Positions 45,452-54,811 of a DNA stretch of 64,000 nucleotides are shown here, in pieces (within the stretch, counting starts at the first letter, position 1; every line of letters starts with the position of its first letter). This DNA is from Thalassobium sp. (lineage in GTDB: Bacteria; Pseudomonadota; Gammaproteobacteria; Pseudomonadales; Oceanobacteraceae): the NCBI GenBank assembly GCA_002733205.1, contig NVUW01000002.1:496001-560000 (forward strand). The letters run 5' to 3'. Both the position numbers and the translations under genes were made by a program. Below the pieces are notes generated by a model, which saw nothing but the letters and a program-made list of their open reading frames with translations, did not search any database and was not told the DNA's origin.

Positions 45452-45982
45452 ATGTCTGAAAAGGTTAACAAAGAATTCTGGTTGGGCCAGTTATTTACTT
45501 TATTGGCAACGGTGGTTGGTGTTTATCTGGCAGCCAACTCCGGTTTTGAAAAAGCCATCGAATTTGAAAATCTGCAACACCAGCGGGATGTTTACCATGT
45601 ACAGCAGTCGTTGCTGGGAGAAATGCAGGTGAATACCGAACGTTTACAAAGTTGGGTGGATGAGTTCGATCAGGCACCACAGAATAACAATATGAGTATG
45701 CAGCCGGATAAATATCAGTTGGATACGTTTTTCTGGAATGCCGCCCAGGAAGGAGATGCAATTTTTGAAATGCCACATCAGTACGTCAGCGGTATTTCGG
45801 CTTTTTACCAGCGTGCAGAATATCTGCGCAGCCAGCTGTTATCCGGTAACCCGTTTGAAGCGCCGAAAGCTTCGGAGAAGCTGCGCCAGCTAACCACTGA
45901 AACCCGCATTCAGTTATTAAAAAATATTCAGCAACATATAACAGAACAAAAGCAACAGTTACAGAAAACCGGGTTAATCTGA
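45452..45982 (+). CDS. Membrane-anchored hypothetical protein
   Basis: A 176-residue protein with one N-terminal membrane segment (about 12-30, LFTLLATVVGVYLAAN) and a helical, coiled-coil-prone remainder (FENLQHQRDVYHVQQSLLGEM; the C-terminus is Gln-rich). No family recognised. GAGG precedes the ATG. It stands alone in the accessory patch between the two attC-like sequences. Confidence 0.65.
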   Translation: MSEKVNKEFWLGQLFTLLATVVGVYLAANSGFEKAIEFENLQHQRDVYHVQQSLLGEMQVNTERLQSWVDEFDQAPQNNNMSMQPDKYQLDTFFWNAAQEGDAIFEMPHQYVSGISAFYQRAEYLRSQLLSGNPFEAPKASEKLRQLTTETRIQLLKNIQQHITEQKQQLQKTGLI

Positions 45983-46059
45983 TGCTATTGGGAGTGACCC
46001 CGCCAGTTAAAATTTACCGGACTTTTTAAGTCCGGCTGAAATTTCAAGGAAAATAATAA

Positions 46060-46305
46060 ATGCCAGAGCTATCAGTGCTTAAAGCTACACATGTTACGGG
46101 TCATATTCTGGAAATTGAGTTTAGTGATAATCATGTTTCGGTAGTTGATTTTGCTCCATTTATCTTTAGTGATGGCCATCCTGATTACGATGTATATAAA
46201 GACATCTCTCGCTTTGTGCAGTTTGATTTGCTTGATGGAAACTTAAACTGGGACGACTACACAATGATCTTTCCAGTTGAACATCTATACGAGAATAAGC
46301 TGTAG
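46060..46305 (+). CDS. DUF2442 domain protein
   Basis: The 81-residue protein matches the DUF2442 pattern: LKATHVTGHILEIEFSDN, VVDFAPFI near the middle, and LDGNLNWDDYTMIFPVEHLY near the end. These proteins often stand next to DUF4160 proteins in toxin-antitoxin-like pairs and are common integron cassettes; no DUF4160 gene is beside it. AAGGA lies 9 bases upstream. The attC-like sequence at 46313 follows 7 bases after its stop. Confidence 0.8.
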   Translation: MPELSVLKATHVTGHILEIEFSDNHVSVVDFAPFIFSDGHPDYDVYKDISRFVQFDLLDGNLNWDDYTMIFPVEHLYENKL

Positions 46306-46312
46306 AGCGTGT

Positions 46313-46439
46313 TTATAACGGACTGTTTAAGAGTGATTCGCAACGAGTGACATTTTTAGTATGCGTCGGGTTAAGTGATTAAGGCTCTGTGCGGTAACTT
46401 TTGTAACGCCTGCATGCACCCGTTAACGCGGTGTTAGGC
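46313..46439. repeat. attC-like site, VCR type
   Basis: The stretch begins TTATAAC and ends GTTAGGC (46433-46439, a full GTTRRRY core). Between them CTGTTTAAGAGTGATTCGCA and CATTTTTAGTATGCGTCGG resemble the long attC repeats of Vibrio and other marine integrons as I remember them. It directly follows the DUF2442 gene. Confidence 0.55.
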
Positions 46440-46567
46440 CTTTCCAGGTTTACCAAACATTACACCTTCAGTCCTGTTGTTTATTGCCTCCTCCTCCGGG
46501 CCTTGCTACCTTCGCCGGCCAATGTGGTGCTATACCGCCTTACTGTCCATATCTGAGTGAATATTTC

Positions 46568-46879
46568 ATGTTAAAGCTGTTCAGGATTTCAAGCCTGCTG
46601 GAAGGCATCTCATATCTGGTTATTCTGTGTGTCACGCTGGGCGTTATCAGCCGGGATTTCGTTTACATGCTTGGTATGACGCACGGTGTGCTGTTTATGC
46701 TGTACTTTGTTCTTTCGCTGGCGGCCTCCCATAAGCAGGGCTGGTCGGTGATGACCTGGCTACTGGTGTTGCTGGCGTCGCTGGTTCCTTTCGCCTTTAT
46801 TCCGGTTGAGCTGTTTGTCCGCAAAGAGCTGTTAAAGAATGAGCAGGTTGCCGCTACCAATCTGGCGCAGGGCTCCTGA
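46568..46879 (+). CDS. DUF3817 membrane protein
   Basis: A 103-residue protein with three membrane segments (about 10-30, 38-56 and 65-85). FRISSLLEGISYLVILC and MTHGVLFMLYFVL are typical of DUF3817, the small integral-membrane family. Function unknown. The start is the Met at 46568, though the frame is open upstream. Confidence 0.8.
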   Translation: MLKLFRISSLLEGISYLVILCVTLGVISRDFVYMLGMTHGVLFMLYFVLSLAASHKQGWSVMTWLLVLLASLVPFAFIPVELFVRKELLKNEQVAATNLAQGS

Positions 46880-47074
46880 TATTCTTACTGTCCGGGGTTG
46901 TGTCCGGCTCATAGTAAGAGTCTGGGAGGGGTGTTGGAAGAGGTGTTGGCTGGGTTGCTGGCAGAGGTGCTGGCTGGAAGGTCTGTGTGCCGATGAAAAT
47001 AGCGCGCAGGCCGATTGAGTCGCTCACCCGCCTTGTCTACAATGGGGCACTTTTTCTGATATCAGGTTATAAAC

Positions 47075-47323
47075 ATGAGCGACACTAACGCCAAGCCGGC
47101 TTTGCCAGATCATCTCTCCGGTAATCCACGCAGCCCACAGCACGTTGCTGAGTGTTTTGAACACGATATTGGTATCCGCCTGAATGGTAAGGAACGTACG
47201 GACGTAGAGGAATACTGCATCAGCGAAGGCTGGGTAAAAATCCCTTCGCCTAAGGCAAAAGACCGTTTTGGCCGTCCTATTCTTATTAAACTGAAAGGCG
47301 AAGTAGAAGCTTTTTATAAGTAA
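47075..47323 (+). CDS. DUF3297 family protein
   Basis: An 82-residue soluble protein. LPDHLSGNPRSPQH near the N-terminus and DIGIRLNGKERTDVEEYCISEGWVK in the middle are typical of DUF3297; it ends with IKLKGEVEAFYK. It has no known function. It stands alone after about 195 bases without a gene. Confidence 0.88.
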   Translation: MSDTNAKPALPDHLSGNPRSPQHVAECFEHDIGIRLNGKERTDVEEYCISEGWVKIPSPKAKDRFGRPILIKLKGEVEAFYK

Positions 47324-47437
47324 AAATTTCTGCTGCCCAAGGCAATGCACAGATGAATGTTTCTGTGCGTTGTATCCTGCCTTAAAAATCACGCTGAGTT
47401 TATCTGTAAAAAATTCCTCTGAACAAATAGCGGATTT

Positions 47438-50239
47438 TTACTGGTATTTATTTTCCAGTCGACTGATTACATCCTGTGTTACACGCAGGCTTTCGAGTAA
47501 ATCCAGTAAGTTATATTCCAGATTCACATTCAGATGGGTTGCCTGACCACCAAAGAAGTCCGGATTTTTGCCCTGAAACTGCAGACCTAAATTCAGTGCG
47601 CCGTCGGGTTGGTACTGAATATTGGATTGCAGCTGGTCGTAGTTAAAATTCTGCAGTAATTGCATGGCCAGCCCAACGGTCTGATCGGATTGCTGCAGCG
47701 CTTCTGAGGTAGCGTTCTGGTAGCGGATAACGCCACCCGGATCGCGGGCAAATAAAGTGCCGCCGGGAATCTGTGCCCCTTCTTTGGTTAGCACAATAGG
47801 TAATACGCCATCGAGAGTACCGCTTGCCTGAACCTCGGCCTTGGCTTCCAGCGCGGCGATCTGTGTCAGCTGAATATGCTCAAGTTCAATACCAAAGGCG
47901 TTTATGTCTTTACGTGTATCAAAGCGGATTAATGGCGTATGGATGCGGCCGCCGAGTACGTCGGTGTGCATTTCATAAATTTCGGCCAGTGCATAAGAAA
48001 AGTCAGCCGGTATACGTGTCTGACTGCGCGCCAGTATGTCTTTTAATTCGATACCCGGATTCAGGCTTTTGCCGCTGATTTGTGCGTCGAGTAAATAATC
48101 GCCGCTGAATGGGCGGCGCAGGGCAATTAACGCATTCCATTGTTCAAAGCCGATGCTGTTATCGTAAATCGCGCTGATATTGTCGCTGCGCAGCATCAGG
48201 TCGGGTTTTATTTGCCAGACATTATTAACCTGTTGCCAGTCGACCCAGCCTTGTCCGGCCAGAGCACCGTTTAAAAACTCGAGTTTGGTTAAGGCCGTCA
48301 TTTCCGGCAGATTGAGTTTGTCCCAGTGAAGCAGCAGATCATCGAGGTGCCATTGCATACTGCCACGCTGTTGCAGCAGGTCGTGCTGTAATTGCATCCG
48401 CAGGTGCAGTTGCTTACCGGCACCACTGAGCTGCAGCTCGCCGTTAAGCTGTTGCTGCGGCTCACTGTTCTGCTGATCATCCTGCAGTGAATACAGCAGT
48501 TTCAGCGGACCGCTGGCGCTGATTTCGGGAACCGGCCAGCCCTGCCAGCGCGATTTGGCCAGTTGCAGGCTGATATCACACTGGCCGCTGAATACCGTTT
48601 GCAGGGCAACCAGCAACGAGCTGCCGGGCGCTGGCTGGCAGCTGAACTCGCTGGTCTGTAATTGCAGGAAGCTGTCTGCCCCGTGTTGTATATGCCAGGG
48701 CTTAATGGTCAGCCGCAGCGGTTCGCTGTGCAGGCTGCCGCTGTTGTTTGTACTGTTCAGGTTGCCATTGATATACAACGTGGGCAGCAGCTGAAATTCC
48801 AGTGGCGGTAATTGCCAGCCCTCAGGCGAGGTTAATTGCAGGCTGTTGCTGATGCCGGGAATGCTGCTCAGTTGCCAGTCGCCGCTGGCGTCGAGCAGGG
48901 CGATCAGCTCGCCCTTGCTGTGCAGGCTTTGCAGCGGCAGATCCGGATTCTGCGCACTGACATTAATATCCAGCGGCAACACCAGACTGAGGGCGCTGCC
49001 CTGTTGCCAGTTCAGCGCCGGGGTCAGATTAAACTGTGCCAGCAGTTGTTTGCCGTCTGCGCTTTGCAGCTGGTTCTGCAGCTGGCCTTCGGCTTCGCAG
49101 GTGGTGAGTGCTGCGTTGCAGTGGCCGCTCAGTTGCTGCCCGCTGCTGAGCGTGAGTGGCTGTTTGCTGCTGGGCAGAACATTACTCAGCTGCAGCTTTT
49201 GTTGTTCGCTGCGCAGCTGCCATTGCCAGTCGGCAGCTGCGTCTTCTTTATTCAGGGCAAAATGCCAGCGGCCGCTGTGCCAGAGCATAGTGTCAGCCAG
49301 TTGTTGCTGGCGGGTGTCGAGTTCGGCACTGATACTGAGGCTCAGATCCTGCGGTAAATACGCGCAGTTAGGCAGTTGCAGCTGGGCGTTGAGTTGCAAT
49401 TGGCTGAGCGGCAGAGGCAGGCCAGCCAGCTGAGGTAAGCGTTCACTCAGCGCGGCAAAATCCAGGCGCTGGCTGAGGGTCAGACGGGTGTTATCGGCGT
49501 CCTGTTCAATATGGCCATACTGCTGTAATAACAGCTGGCTTTGTTCGGCGACCAATAACAGCCAGTCGCCAGTGTGTTGCAGTTGCAGTTCGATCTGCCA
49601 CGGCAGTGGCAGGTTATCGAGCTGGGCGCTGCCGTGAATACGCCATTGTTGCGGGGTCAGGCTGGCACTGAGTTCGGCCATTGCGGCGGGGTGTTGCAGC
49701 ACAATATGGTCAATGCTGACCTGTTCCAGCGGCAGTTGTAACCATTGGCTGAATTGCGGCAATTCGAGTAATTGATTGAGCTGTTCACGGGCGGCATTAC
49801 CGGCATTGTGCGCGGCGACAACGGCCACTTTGCGCGCACTTTCGTCCGGCAAGCTGATCTGCAGTCCGGCAATATTGAGGGTTTTTAACTGCCCCTGCAG
49901 TAATTGTGATGGCTTATAACGCAGGTCGAGGTCGGTAAGCTGAATCAGGCTGCCATCGACCAGTGGCAGTTGCAGTGTGCTCAGGCGGAACCGGGTCCAG
50001 CTGAATGTTTCAATCTGCACCACCACATTGCTGCCGGGGGCGGCGACATCGGCCAGCAGGTCGGGCAGCCAGCGGTTCAGCGCTGGTTTGAGCAGGGCAG
50101 GCAGAACGCTCAGCAGCAGCACAATCAGCACAACCGCCGACAGCATAATACTCAACAGACGCAACAGCAGCTTCGGCAGGCGCACAGGCGTCAGCCGTGC
50201 CTGAACTGCGTGCAGCAATCCTTTGCCCGGCACGTGCAT
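47438..50239 (-). CDS. ydbH: YdbH-like AsmA-superfamily protein (intermembrane lipid transport)
   Basis: A 933-residue protein with one N-terminal membrane segment (about 27-50) and a very long, beta-rich, Gln/Leu-rich periplasmic body, as in the bridge-like AsmA proteins. The C-terminal about 250 residues match the YdbH-type domain (SGTLDGVLPIVLTKEGAQIPGG; ARDPGGVIRYQN; LQFQGKNPDFFGGQATHLNVN). YdbH acts with TamB and YhdP in moving phospholipid to the outer membrane in E. coli. There the genes ynbE and ydbL accompany it; neither is recognisable here. Its start lies 5 bases after the rpiA stop, so the two share a transcript. Confidence 0.88.
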   Translation of the reverse strand: MHVPGKGLLHAVQARLTPVRLPKLLLRLLSIMLSAVVLIVLLLSVLPALLKPALNRWLPDLLADVAAPGSNVVVQIETFSWTRFRLSTLQLPLVDGSLIQLTDLDLRYKPSQLLQGQLKTLNIAGLQISLPDESARKVAVVAAHNAGNAAREQLNQLLELPQFSQWLQLPLEQVSIDHIVLQHPAAMAELSASLTPQQWRIHGSAQLDNLPLPWQIELQLQHTGDWLLLVAEQSQLLLQQYGHIEQDADNTRLTLSQRLDFAALSERLPQLAGLPLPLSQLQLNAQLQLPNCAYLPQDLSLSISAELDTRQQQLADTMLWHSGRWHFALNKEDAAADWQWQLRSEQQKLQLSNVLPSSKQPLTLSSGQQLSGHCNAALTTCEAEGQLQNQLQSADGKQLLAQFNLTPALNWQQGSALSLVLPLDINVSAQNPDLPLQSLHSKGELIALLDASGDWQLSSIPGISNSLQLTSPEGWQLPPLEFQLLPTLYINGNLNSTNNSGSLHSEPLRLTIKPWHIQHGADSFLQLQTSEFSCQPAPGSSLLVALQTVFSGQCDISLQLAKSRWQGWPVPEISASGPLKLLYSLQDDQQNSEPQQQLNGELQLSGAGKQLHLRMQLQHDLLQQRGSMQWHLDDLLLHWDKLNLPEMTALTKLEFLNGALAGQGWVDWQQVNNVWQIKPDLMLRSDNISAIYDNSIGFEQWNALIALRRPFSGDYLLDAQISGKSLNPGIELKDILARSQTRIPADFSYALAEIYEMHTDVLGGRIHTPLIRFDTRKDINAFGIELEHIQLTQIAALEAKAEVQASGTLDGVLPIVLTKEGAQIPGGTLFARDPGGVIRYQNATSEALQQSDQTVGLAMQLLQNFNYDQLQSNIQYQPDGALNLGLQFQGKNPDFFGGQATHLNVNLEYNLLDLLESLRVTQDVISRLENKYQ

Positions 50240-50244
50240 GATGG

Positions 50245-50919
50245 TTATTTAGCCTTAATGGTCTGGACGCCATTCTGAGTGCCAAGCAGCAGCACGTCAG
50301 CCGGACGCAGGGCAAACAGACCGTTGGTGACTACGCCAGTAATCTGGTTAATTTTGCTTTCCAGTTCGATGGCGGAGGCGATGCTGAGGTTGTGTACATC
50401 GAGAATGTAGTTGCCGTTATCGGTGACAACGCCTTCACGGTAGACCGGGTCGCCACCCAGTTTGACCAGTTCACGCGCAACATAAGAACGCGCCATCGGG
50501 ATCACTTCCACTGGCAGCGGGAAGGCACCTAAGCGGCGGAGCAGCTTGCTTTCATCGGCGATGCAGATAAATTCTCTGGCCACGGCGGCAACGATTTTTT
50601 CGCGGGTTAACGCCGCGCCACCGCCTTTGATCATTTCCAGGTGTTCGTTAATTTCGTCGGCACCGTCGATATAAAAATCGAGATTGCTGACACTGTTCAG
50701 GTCGTACACCGGAATACCGTGGTCACGCAGACGCTGGGCCGAGGCCTCGGAGCTGGCAACGGCGCCGTCAAACAGGTGTTTGTGTTCGGCCAGAGCATCA
50801 ATAAAGCAGTTGGCGGTAGAACCTGTGCCGACACCGACAATGCTGTCGTCGTCGAGATGAGGGCGGATATAGTCGGCGGCGGCGATGCCTGTGGCGCGTT
50901 TCAGTTCGTCTTGTGTCAT
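50245..50919 (-). CDS. rpiA: Ribose-5-phosphate isomerase A
   Basis: RpiA interconverts ribose 5-phosphate and ribulose 5-phosphate. The 224-residue protein has [16 protein letters not shown], the [11 protein letters not shown] motif with catalytic acids, [16 protein letters not shown] and [16 protein letters not shown]. It is divergent from ilvA (as PA0330/PA0331) and translationally close to ydbH. Confidence 0.97.
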   Translation of the reverse strand: MTQDELKRATGIAAADYIRPHLDDDSIVGVGTGSTANCFIDALAEHKHLFDGAVASSEASAQRLRDHGIPVYDLNSVSNLDFYIDGADEINEHLEMIKGGGAALTREKIVAAVAREFICIADESKLLRRLGAFPLPVEVIPMARSYVARELVKLGGDPVYREGVVTDNGNYILDVHNLSIASAIELESKINQITGVVTNGLFALRPADVLLLGTQNGVQTIKAK

Positions 50920-51037
50920 GATGGCAGCTCGGGTTTTGATGTGTCAGATGCAGCGAATTATATGCGCTGATGCGTTACAATGCTCACCTCTGAGTGCTTC
51001 CCGCACCGATTTTTTCAGTCTGTTTGGAATCCCCGGC

Positions 51038-52555
51038 ATGCTTAACGATTACCTGAAGAAAATTCTCGCCGCCCGCGTTTACGATGTTGCTATCGAATCG
51101 CCGCTGCATATTGCCCCCTTTCTGAGTGAACGGCTGGGCAACCGAATTTGGGTAAAACGTGAAGACCAGCAGACGGTGTACTCGTTTAAATTGCGCGGCG
51201 CCTACAACAAAGTGGTGCAGCTGACCGAAGAAGAAAAAGCCAAAGGTGTGGTGGCGGCATCGGCCGGTAACCACGCGCAGGGGCTGGCACTGGCAGCACA
51301 GAAACTGGGCATTAAAGCCACTATTGTGATGCCGCGCACCACGCCCGATATTAAAGTGAAATCGGTTAAAGCCCGTGGTGCCAAAGTGGTGCTGCAGGGT
51401 GATGCCTTTGATGATGCCTTTGCCTATTCGCAAAAGCTGGTTGAAGAAAAAGGCATGACCTATATCCATCCCTACGATGACCCGGAAGTGATTGCCGGGC
51501 AGGGCACCATCGGTATGGAAATTCTGCGTCAGCTCAGTGGCCCGGTGGATGCGATTTTTATCCCGGTCGGTGGCGGCGGTCTGGCTGCCGGTGTGGCGGC
51601 GTATATCAAAGCGCTGCGCCCGGAAATTAAAGTGATTGGCGTTGAGAGTACCGAGTCGGCTTGTCTGGCGGCGGCCCTGGCGGCGAAAAAGCGCGTTATT
51701 CTGCCTCAGGTCGGCATTTTTGCCGACGGCGTGGCGGTGGCCCAGATCGGTAAAAACACCTGGGAAATCTGCAAAGATCATATTGACGAGGTTATCACCT
51801 GTACGCCGGATGAAATCTGCGCCGCCATTAAAGATGTGTTCGACGATACCCGTGCCGTGTGTGAGCCGGCCGGTGCATTAAGCATTGCCGGAGTGAAAAA
51901 ATACGTTGAGCGCGAAGGCTGTGAAAATCAGAACCTGGTGGCGATTTTAAGCGGTGCCAACGTTAACTTTGATCGTCTGCGTTATATTTCAGAAGTAGCT
52001 GAGATAGGCGAAGGCCGTGAAATTATTCTGGCGGTAACCATTCCGGAGGAGCCGGGGAGCTTTCAGAAATTCTGCAGCTTAATCGGCAAGCGTCCGATTA
52101 CTGAGTTTAATTACCGCTACGGCGATGACAGCCAGGCGCAGATTTATGTCGGTGTTAAAGTGAGTGCCGAGCCGGGGGCGCGCCAGGCATTGCTGGATGA
52201 ATTACACAGCGACAATTACCCGGTACTGGATATTACTGATAATGAAATAGCCAAATATCACATCCGCCATATGGTGGGTGGTCATGCACCGGCGACGGTG
52301 AATGACGAGCGGGTTTATCGGTTTGAATTTCCTGAGCGTCCGGGCGCGCTGCTTAATTTTTTGCGCAAGCTGGGTAAGCATTTTAATATTTCGTTGTTTC
52401 ACTACCGTAATCACGGTGCGGCTTATGGTCGAGTGTTGGTGGGGCTGCAGGTCGCCGATGATAAACAGCAGCAGTTACACAGTTTTCTGGATGAGCTGGG
52501 TTATGGCTACTGGGACGAAACAGACAACACCGCCTACCAACTGTTTCTGCGTTAA
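51038..52555 (+). CDS. ilvA: Threonine ammonia-lyase, biosynthetic
   Basis: IlvA deaminates threonine to 2-oxobutanoate, the first step to isoleucine. The 505-residue protein has the PLP lysine in YSFKLRGAYNK (about 51-61), SAGNHAQG, and the glycine loop VGGGGLAAGVA. Two regulatory ACT-like domains follow (REIILAVTIPEEPGSFQKFC and YRFEFPERPGALLNFLRKLG), which carry isoleucine/valine control in the long form. Start 51038 (MLNDYLKKILAARVYD) is the family start; the frame is open upstream. Confidence 0.97.
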   Translation: MLNDYLKKILAARVYDVAIESPLHIAPFLSERLGNRIWVKREDQQTVYSFKLRGAYNKVVQLTEEEKAKGVVAASAGNHAQGLALAAQKLGIKATIVMPRTTPDIKVKSVKARGAKVVLQGDAFDDAFAYSQKLVEEKGMTYIHPYDDPEVIAGQGTIGMEILRQLSGPVDAIFIPVGGGGLAAGVAAYIKALRPEIKVIGVESTESACLAAALAAKKRVILPQVGIFADGVAVAQIGKNTWEICKDHIDEVITCTPDEICAAIKDVFDDTRAVCEPAGALSIAGVKKYVEREGCENQNLVAILSGANVNFDRLRYISEVAEIGEGREIILAVTIPEEPGSFQKFCSLIGKRPITEFNYRYGDDSQAQIYVGVKVSAEPGARQALLDELHSDNYPVLDITDNEIAKYHIRHMVGGHAPATVNDERVYRFEFPERPGALLNFLRKLGKHFNISLFHYRNHGAAYGRVLVGLQVADDKQQQLHSFLDELGYGYWDETDNTAYQLFLR

Positions 52556-52727
52556 TTTTTTCTGTGTAAACAAGCGGGCATTTATGCCTGCTGTTCACAG
52601 GATAATGGCAGGCCGGCACCTTGCTGCCGGCTTACTCTGAAATAACAATAGCGTTTTGCATCTGCTGTATGTGTCGCCCGGAGATGGAGCTCAGTGGCAC
52701 CTATAAACAATAATAAGAGACTTCATC

Positions 52728-53444
52728 ATGTTGTTTGCTTTCCGTGCTGTTGTGTTAACCGTCTATTTTTTATTGGGCTGTATGCTTGGCCTGCTTCTGT
52801 GCATTGTCCGTCCCTTTCATCGTAATAATACCCGCGACTGCGCCAAAATATTTTCCTTCGGCCGCTGGCTGCTGAATATTGATATGAAAGCCATTAATGA
52901 ATCTCCGGTGGGTGATGGTCAGGCGATTTATGTCACCAATCATCAGGATATTCTGGATGTGTTTATTTACCCTGGTATGTTGCCGGGTAATATCACTATT
53001 TTGGGTAAGAGCAGCCTGCGTTTTATTCCGGTTTTTGGTTTGCTGTTCTGGCTGGCTGGTAACATTTTTATTAACAGGGGCAATAAAACCAAAGCCTGGG
53101 AAACTATGGCGGCGGTTGCCCGTACGGTCAAAAAACGTGGCTGTGCGGTTTATATTTTCCCTGAAGGTACACGCTCTCGCGGCAAAGGCTTGTTGCCGTT
53201 TAAAAGCGGAGCTTTTGCTTTGGCGATCGAGGCCGGTTTACCCATCGTACCTCTGGTCTACAGCAGCACGCATAAAAATATTGATCTGCACCGCTTCCAT
53301 AGTGGTAAAGTATTGGCGCGTTATCTGCCACCCATCAGTACCGAGGGACTGGGTGAGGATGATGTAAAGCGTCTGGCAGAGATAACCCGCGAACGGATGC
53401 AGGAAGCTATCAACGCGCTGGATGCAGAATTGGCAGTAAAGTAG
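52728..53444 (+). CDS. plsC: 1-acylglycerol-3-phosphate O-acyltransferase
   Basis: PlsC makes phosphatidic acid from lysophosphatidic acid. The 238-residue protein has an N-terminal membrane segment (about 4-26), the catalytic HxxxxD in NHQDILDVF, and the glycerol-phosphate motif FPEGTRSRG. GLLPFKSGAFALAIEAGLPIVPLVY completes the family pattern. It stands 172 bases after ilvA with its own upstream region. Confidence 0.94.
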   Translation: MLFAFRAVVLTVYFLLGCMLGLLLCIVRPFHRNNTRDCAKIFSFGRWLLNIDMKAINESPVGDGQAIYVTNHQDILDVFIYPGMLPGNITILGKSSLRFIPVFGLLFWLAGNIFINRGNKTKAWETMAAVARTVKKRGCAVYIFPEGTRSRGKGLLPFKSGAFALAIEAGLPIVPLVYSSTHKNIDLHRFHSGKVLARYLPPISTEGLGEDDVKRLAEITRERMQEAINALDAELAVK

Positions 53445-53527
53445 CTGGCCGTAAAGTAGCAAGCAATTGATGGCAGGCCGCCTATACTGAATCCGATCCC
53501 GGAGGTCTGCGTTAGGGTGTTGTGCTC

Positions 53528-54346
53528 ATGAAAATGATTGTGATGTTCTGGCTGGTAATGATTACCAGCATTTCCGCCAGTGCAGAACAGGATGCCTGCC
53601 GTTTCTTTACCGCCAGTGGTAATGCGGAATACCCGCCTTACTTATGGAGGCAGCCGCAAAATCCCGAAGTGTTAACCGGTGCAATTTCGGCCTTCTTACA
53701 AAAAGTTTCAAAAAGTCTGGATGTTAAAATTGATCTGCAATACAGCGGTCCATGGGGCAGAACCCAGGAAGAAGTTGCCGCCGGACGGATTGATTTCATA
53801 GCCGGCGCTTTTTATACCGACGCCCGTTCTGAACGAATGGATTATCTGCGTCCGTCCTTCCAGTTAACCCGTACCGTGGTGTGGGTGAATAATGAAAAAC
53901 CGTTTGAATATAATCGCTGGGAAGATTTAATCGGCCGTCAGGGCGTTACTGTTATTCATAACAGTTTCGGTCAGGAGTTTGATGATTTTGCCCGTGAAAA
54001 TCTCACCGTGCATCAGGTTGGCAGTCTGGAACAAGGATTGAAAATGCTGAACGGTCAGCGCGTTGATTACGTGCTGTATGAGGAAAATCCGGCGCGAGCT
54101 TATGCGGCGCGTAATGGTTATCGCAATATTCATCCATTAGCGCAGGAAATCAGCAGCGAGCCGCTGTACCTTACTTTATCGAAAAAGTCGGCCTGTAATA
54201 CGCCAGCGTTTCGCGCCCGTCTGCAGCAGGTGCTGGAACAGGCAAAAGCCGAAAACTGGATGCAGACCTTATTGCAACAGGCGCAGTATCTGTGGGCCGA
54301 GCAGCATCTGGAGCAACAGCCTCAGGAGCAACAACCGGCGCAATAA
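53528..54346 (+). CDS. Orphan extracellular solute-binding protein, family 3
   Basis: The 272-residue protein has a signal peptide (cleavage near 20, ISASA) and a bilobed periplasmic-binding fold: YPPYLWRQ near the start, VAAGRIDFIAGAFYTDAR, DLIGRQGVTVIHNSFG, LNGQRVDYVLYEENPARAY. The C-terminus is a Gln-rich tail. No permease or ATPase gene is nearby, so it may serve a distant transporter or a sensor. The ATG at 53528 is preceded by weak signals; a GTG at 53522 is an alternative. Confidence 0.85.
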   Translation: MKMIVMFWLVMITSISASAEQDACRFFTASGNAEYPPYLWRQPQNPEVLTGAISAFLQKVSKSLDVKIDLQYSGPWGRTQEEVAAGRIDFIAGAFYTDARSERMDYLRPSFQLTRTVVWVNNEKPFEYNRWEDLIGRQGVTVIHNSFGQEFDDFARENLTVHQVGSLEQGLKMLNGQRVDYVLYEENPARAYAARNGYRNIHPLAQEISSEPLYLTLSKKSACNTPAFRARLQQVLEQAKAENWMQTLLQQAQYLWAEQHLEQQPQEQQPAQ

Positions 54347-54393
54347 CACGGCAGGTTGAGTGTGGTTAATAAAGAGGATTACCGCCGACAGCT

Positions 54394-54762
54394 TCAGGAC
54401 ACTTTGCGTTCCGGTTCCTGATGATCGTTGATGGTATCGTCATAAGAGCTGCTGGTCAGCGTCAGGCGCTGGCCCTGATTCAGATGGGTGGTGCAGGCGA
54501 CGCGCAGCAACGATGTAAAATTGCCGGTTTCGCCACGACGCTCCAGCACTTCACGATAAATGCGGGTAATAAACGTACCCAGTGTCAGTTCGGCATCCGC
54601 CGCAATCTGTTCCAGCAACTGCCAGAAAATTGCTTCCAGACGAATACTGGTGACCACGCCATCAATGCGGATGGAGCGGGTTTTCAGCGCAAACAGCTCT
54701 GGTTCGGTACCTGAATAAATCTCACACACGGCAAACTCCGTCGCAATTTTGTCTGCCGACAT
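54394..54762 (-). CDS. Ribbon-helix-helix domain protein (RHH_4-like)
   Basis: A 122-residue protein whose core (about 27-92) is RSIRIDGVVTSIRLEAIFWQ then LTLGTFITRIYREVLERRG and FTSLLRVACTTHL, the pattern of the RHH_4 family of small DNA-binding-like proteins. The N- and C-terminal tails are variable. It lies on the minus strand 49 bases after a DJ-1/PfpI gene. A regulatory role is likely, but the target is unknown. Confidence 0.8.
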   Translation of the reverse strand: MSADKIATEFAVCEIYSGTEPELFALKTRSIRIDGVVTSIRLEAIFWQLLEQIAADAELTLGTFITRIYREVLERRGETGNFTSLLRVACTTHLNQGQRLTLTSSSYDDTINDHQEPERKVS

Positions 54763-54811
54763 TATGCCGCGCCAGAGAGTGTGATTGCATCCTCTCTGAC
54801 GCGACAGTCAG

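Noticed and set aside
47024-47392. A minus-strand frame after ydbH as YnbE or YdbL
   Set aside because: It is antisense to the DUF3297 gene and has neither a lipobox nor YdbL-like sequence.
48836-49433. Plus-strand open frames opposite ydbH
   Set aside because: They arise from the Gln/Leu-rich antisense of ydbH; the Cys/Ser-rich and Ala/Gln-rich products are not protein-like.
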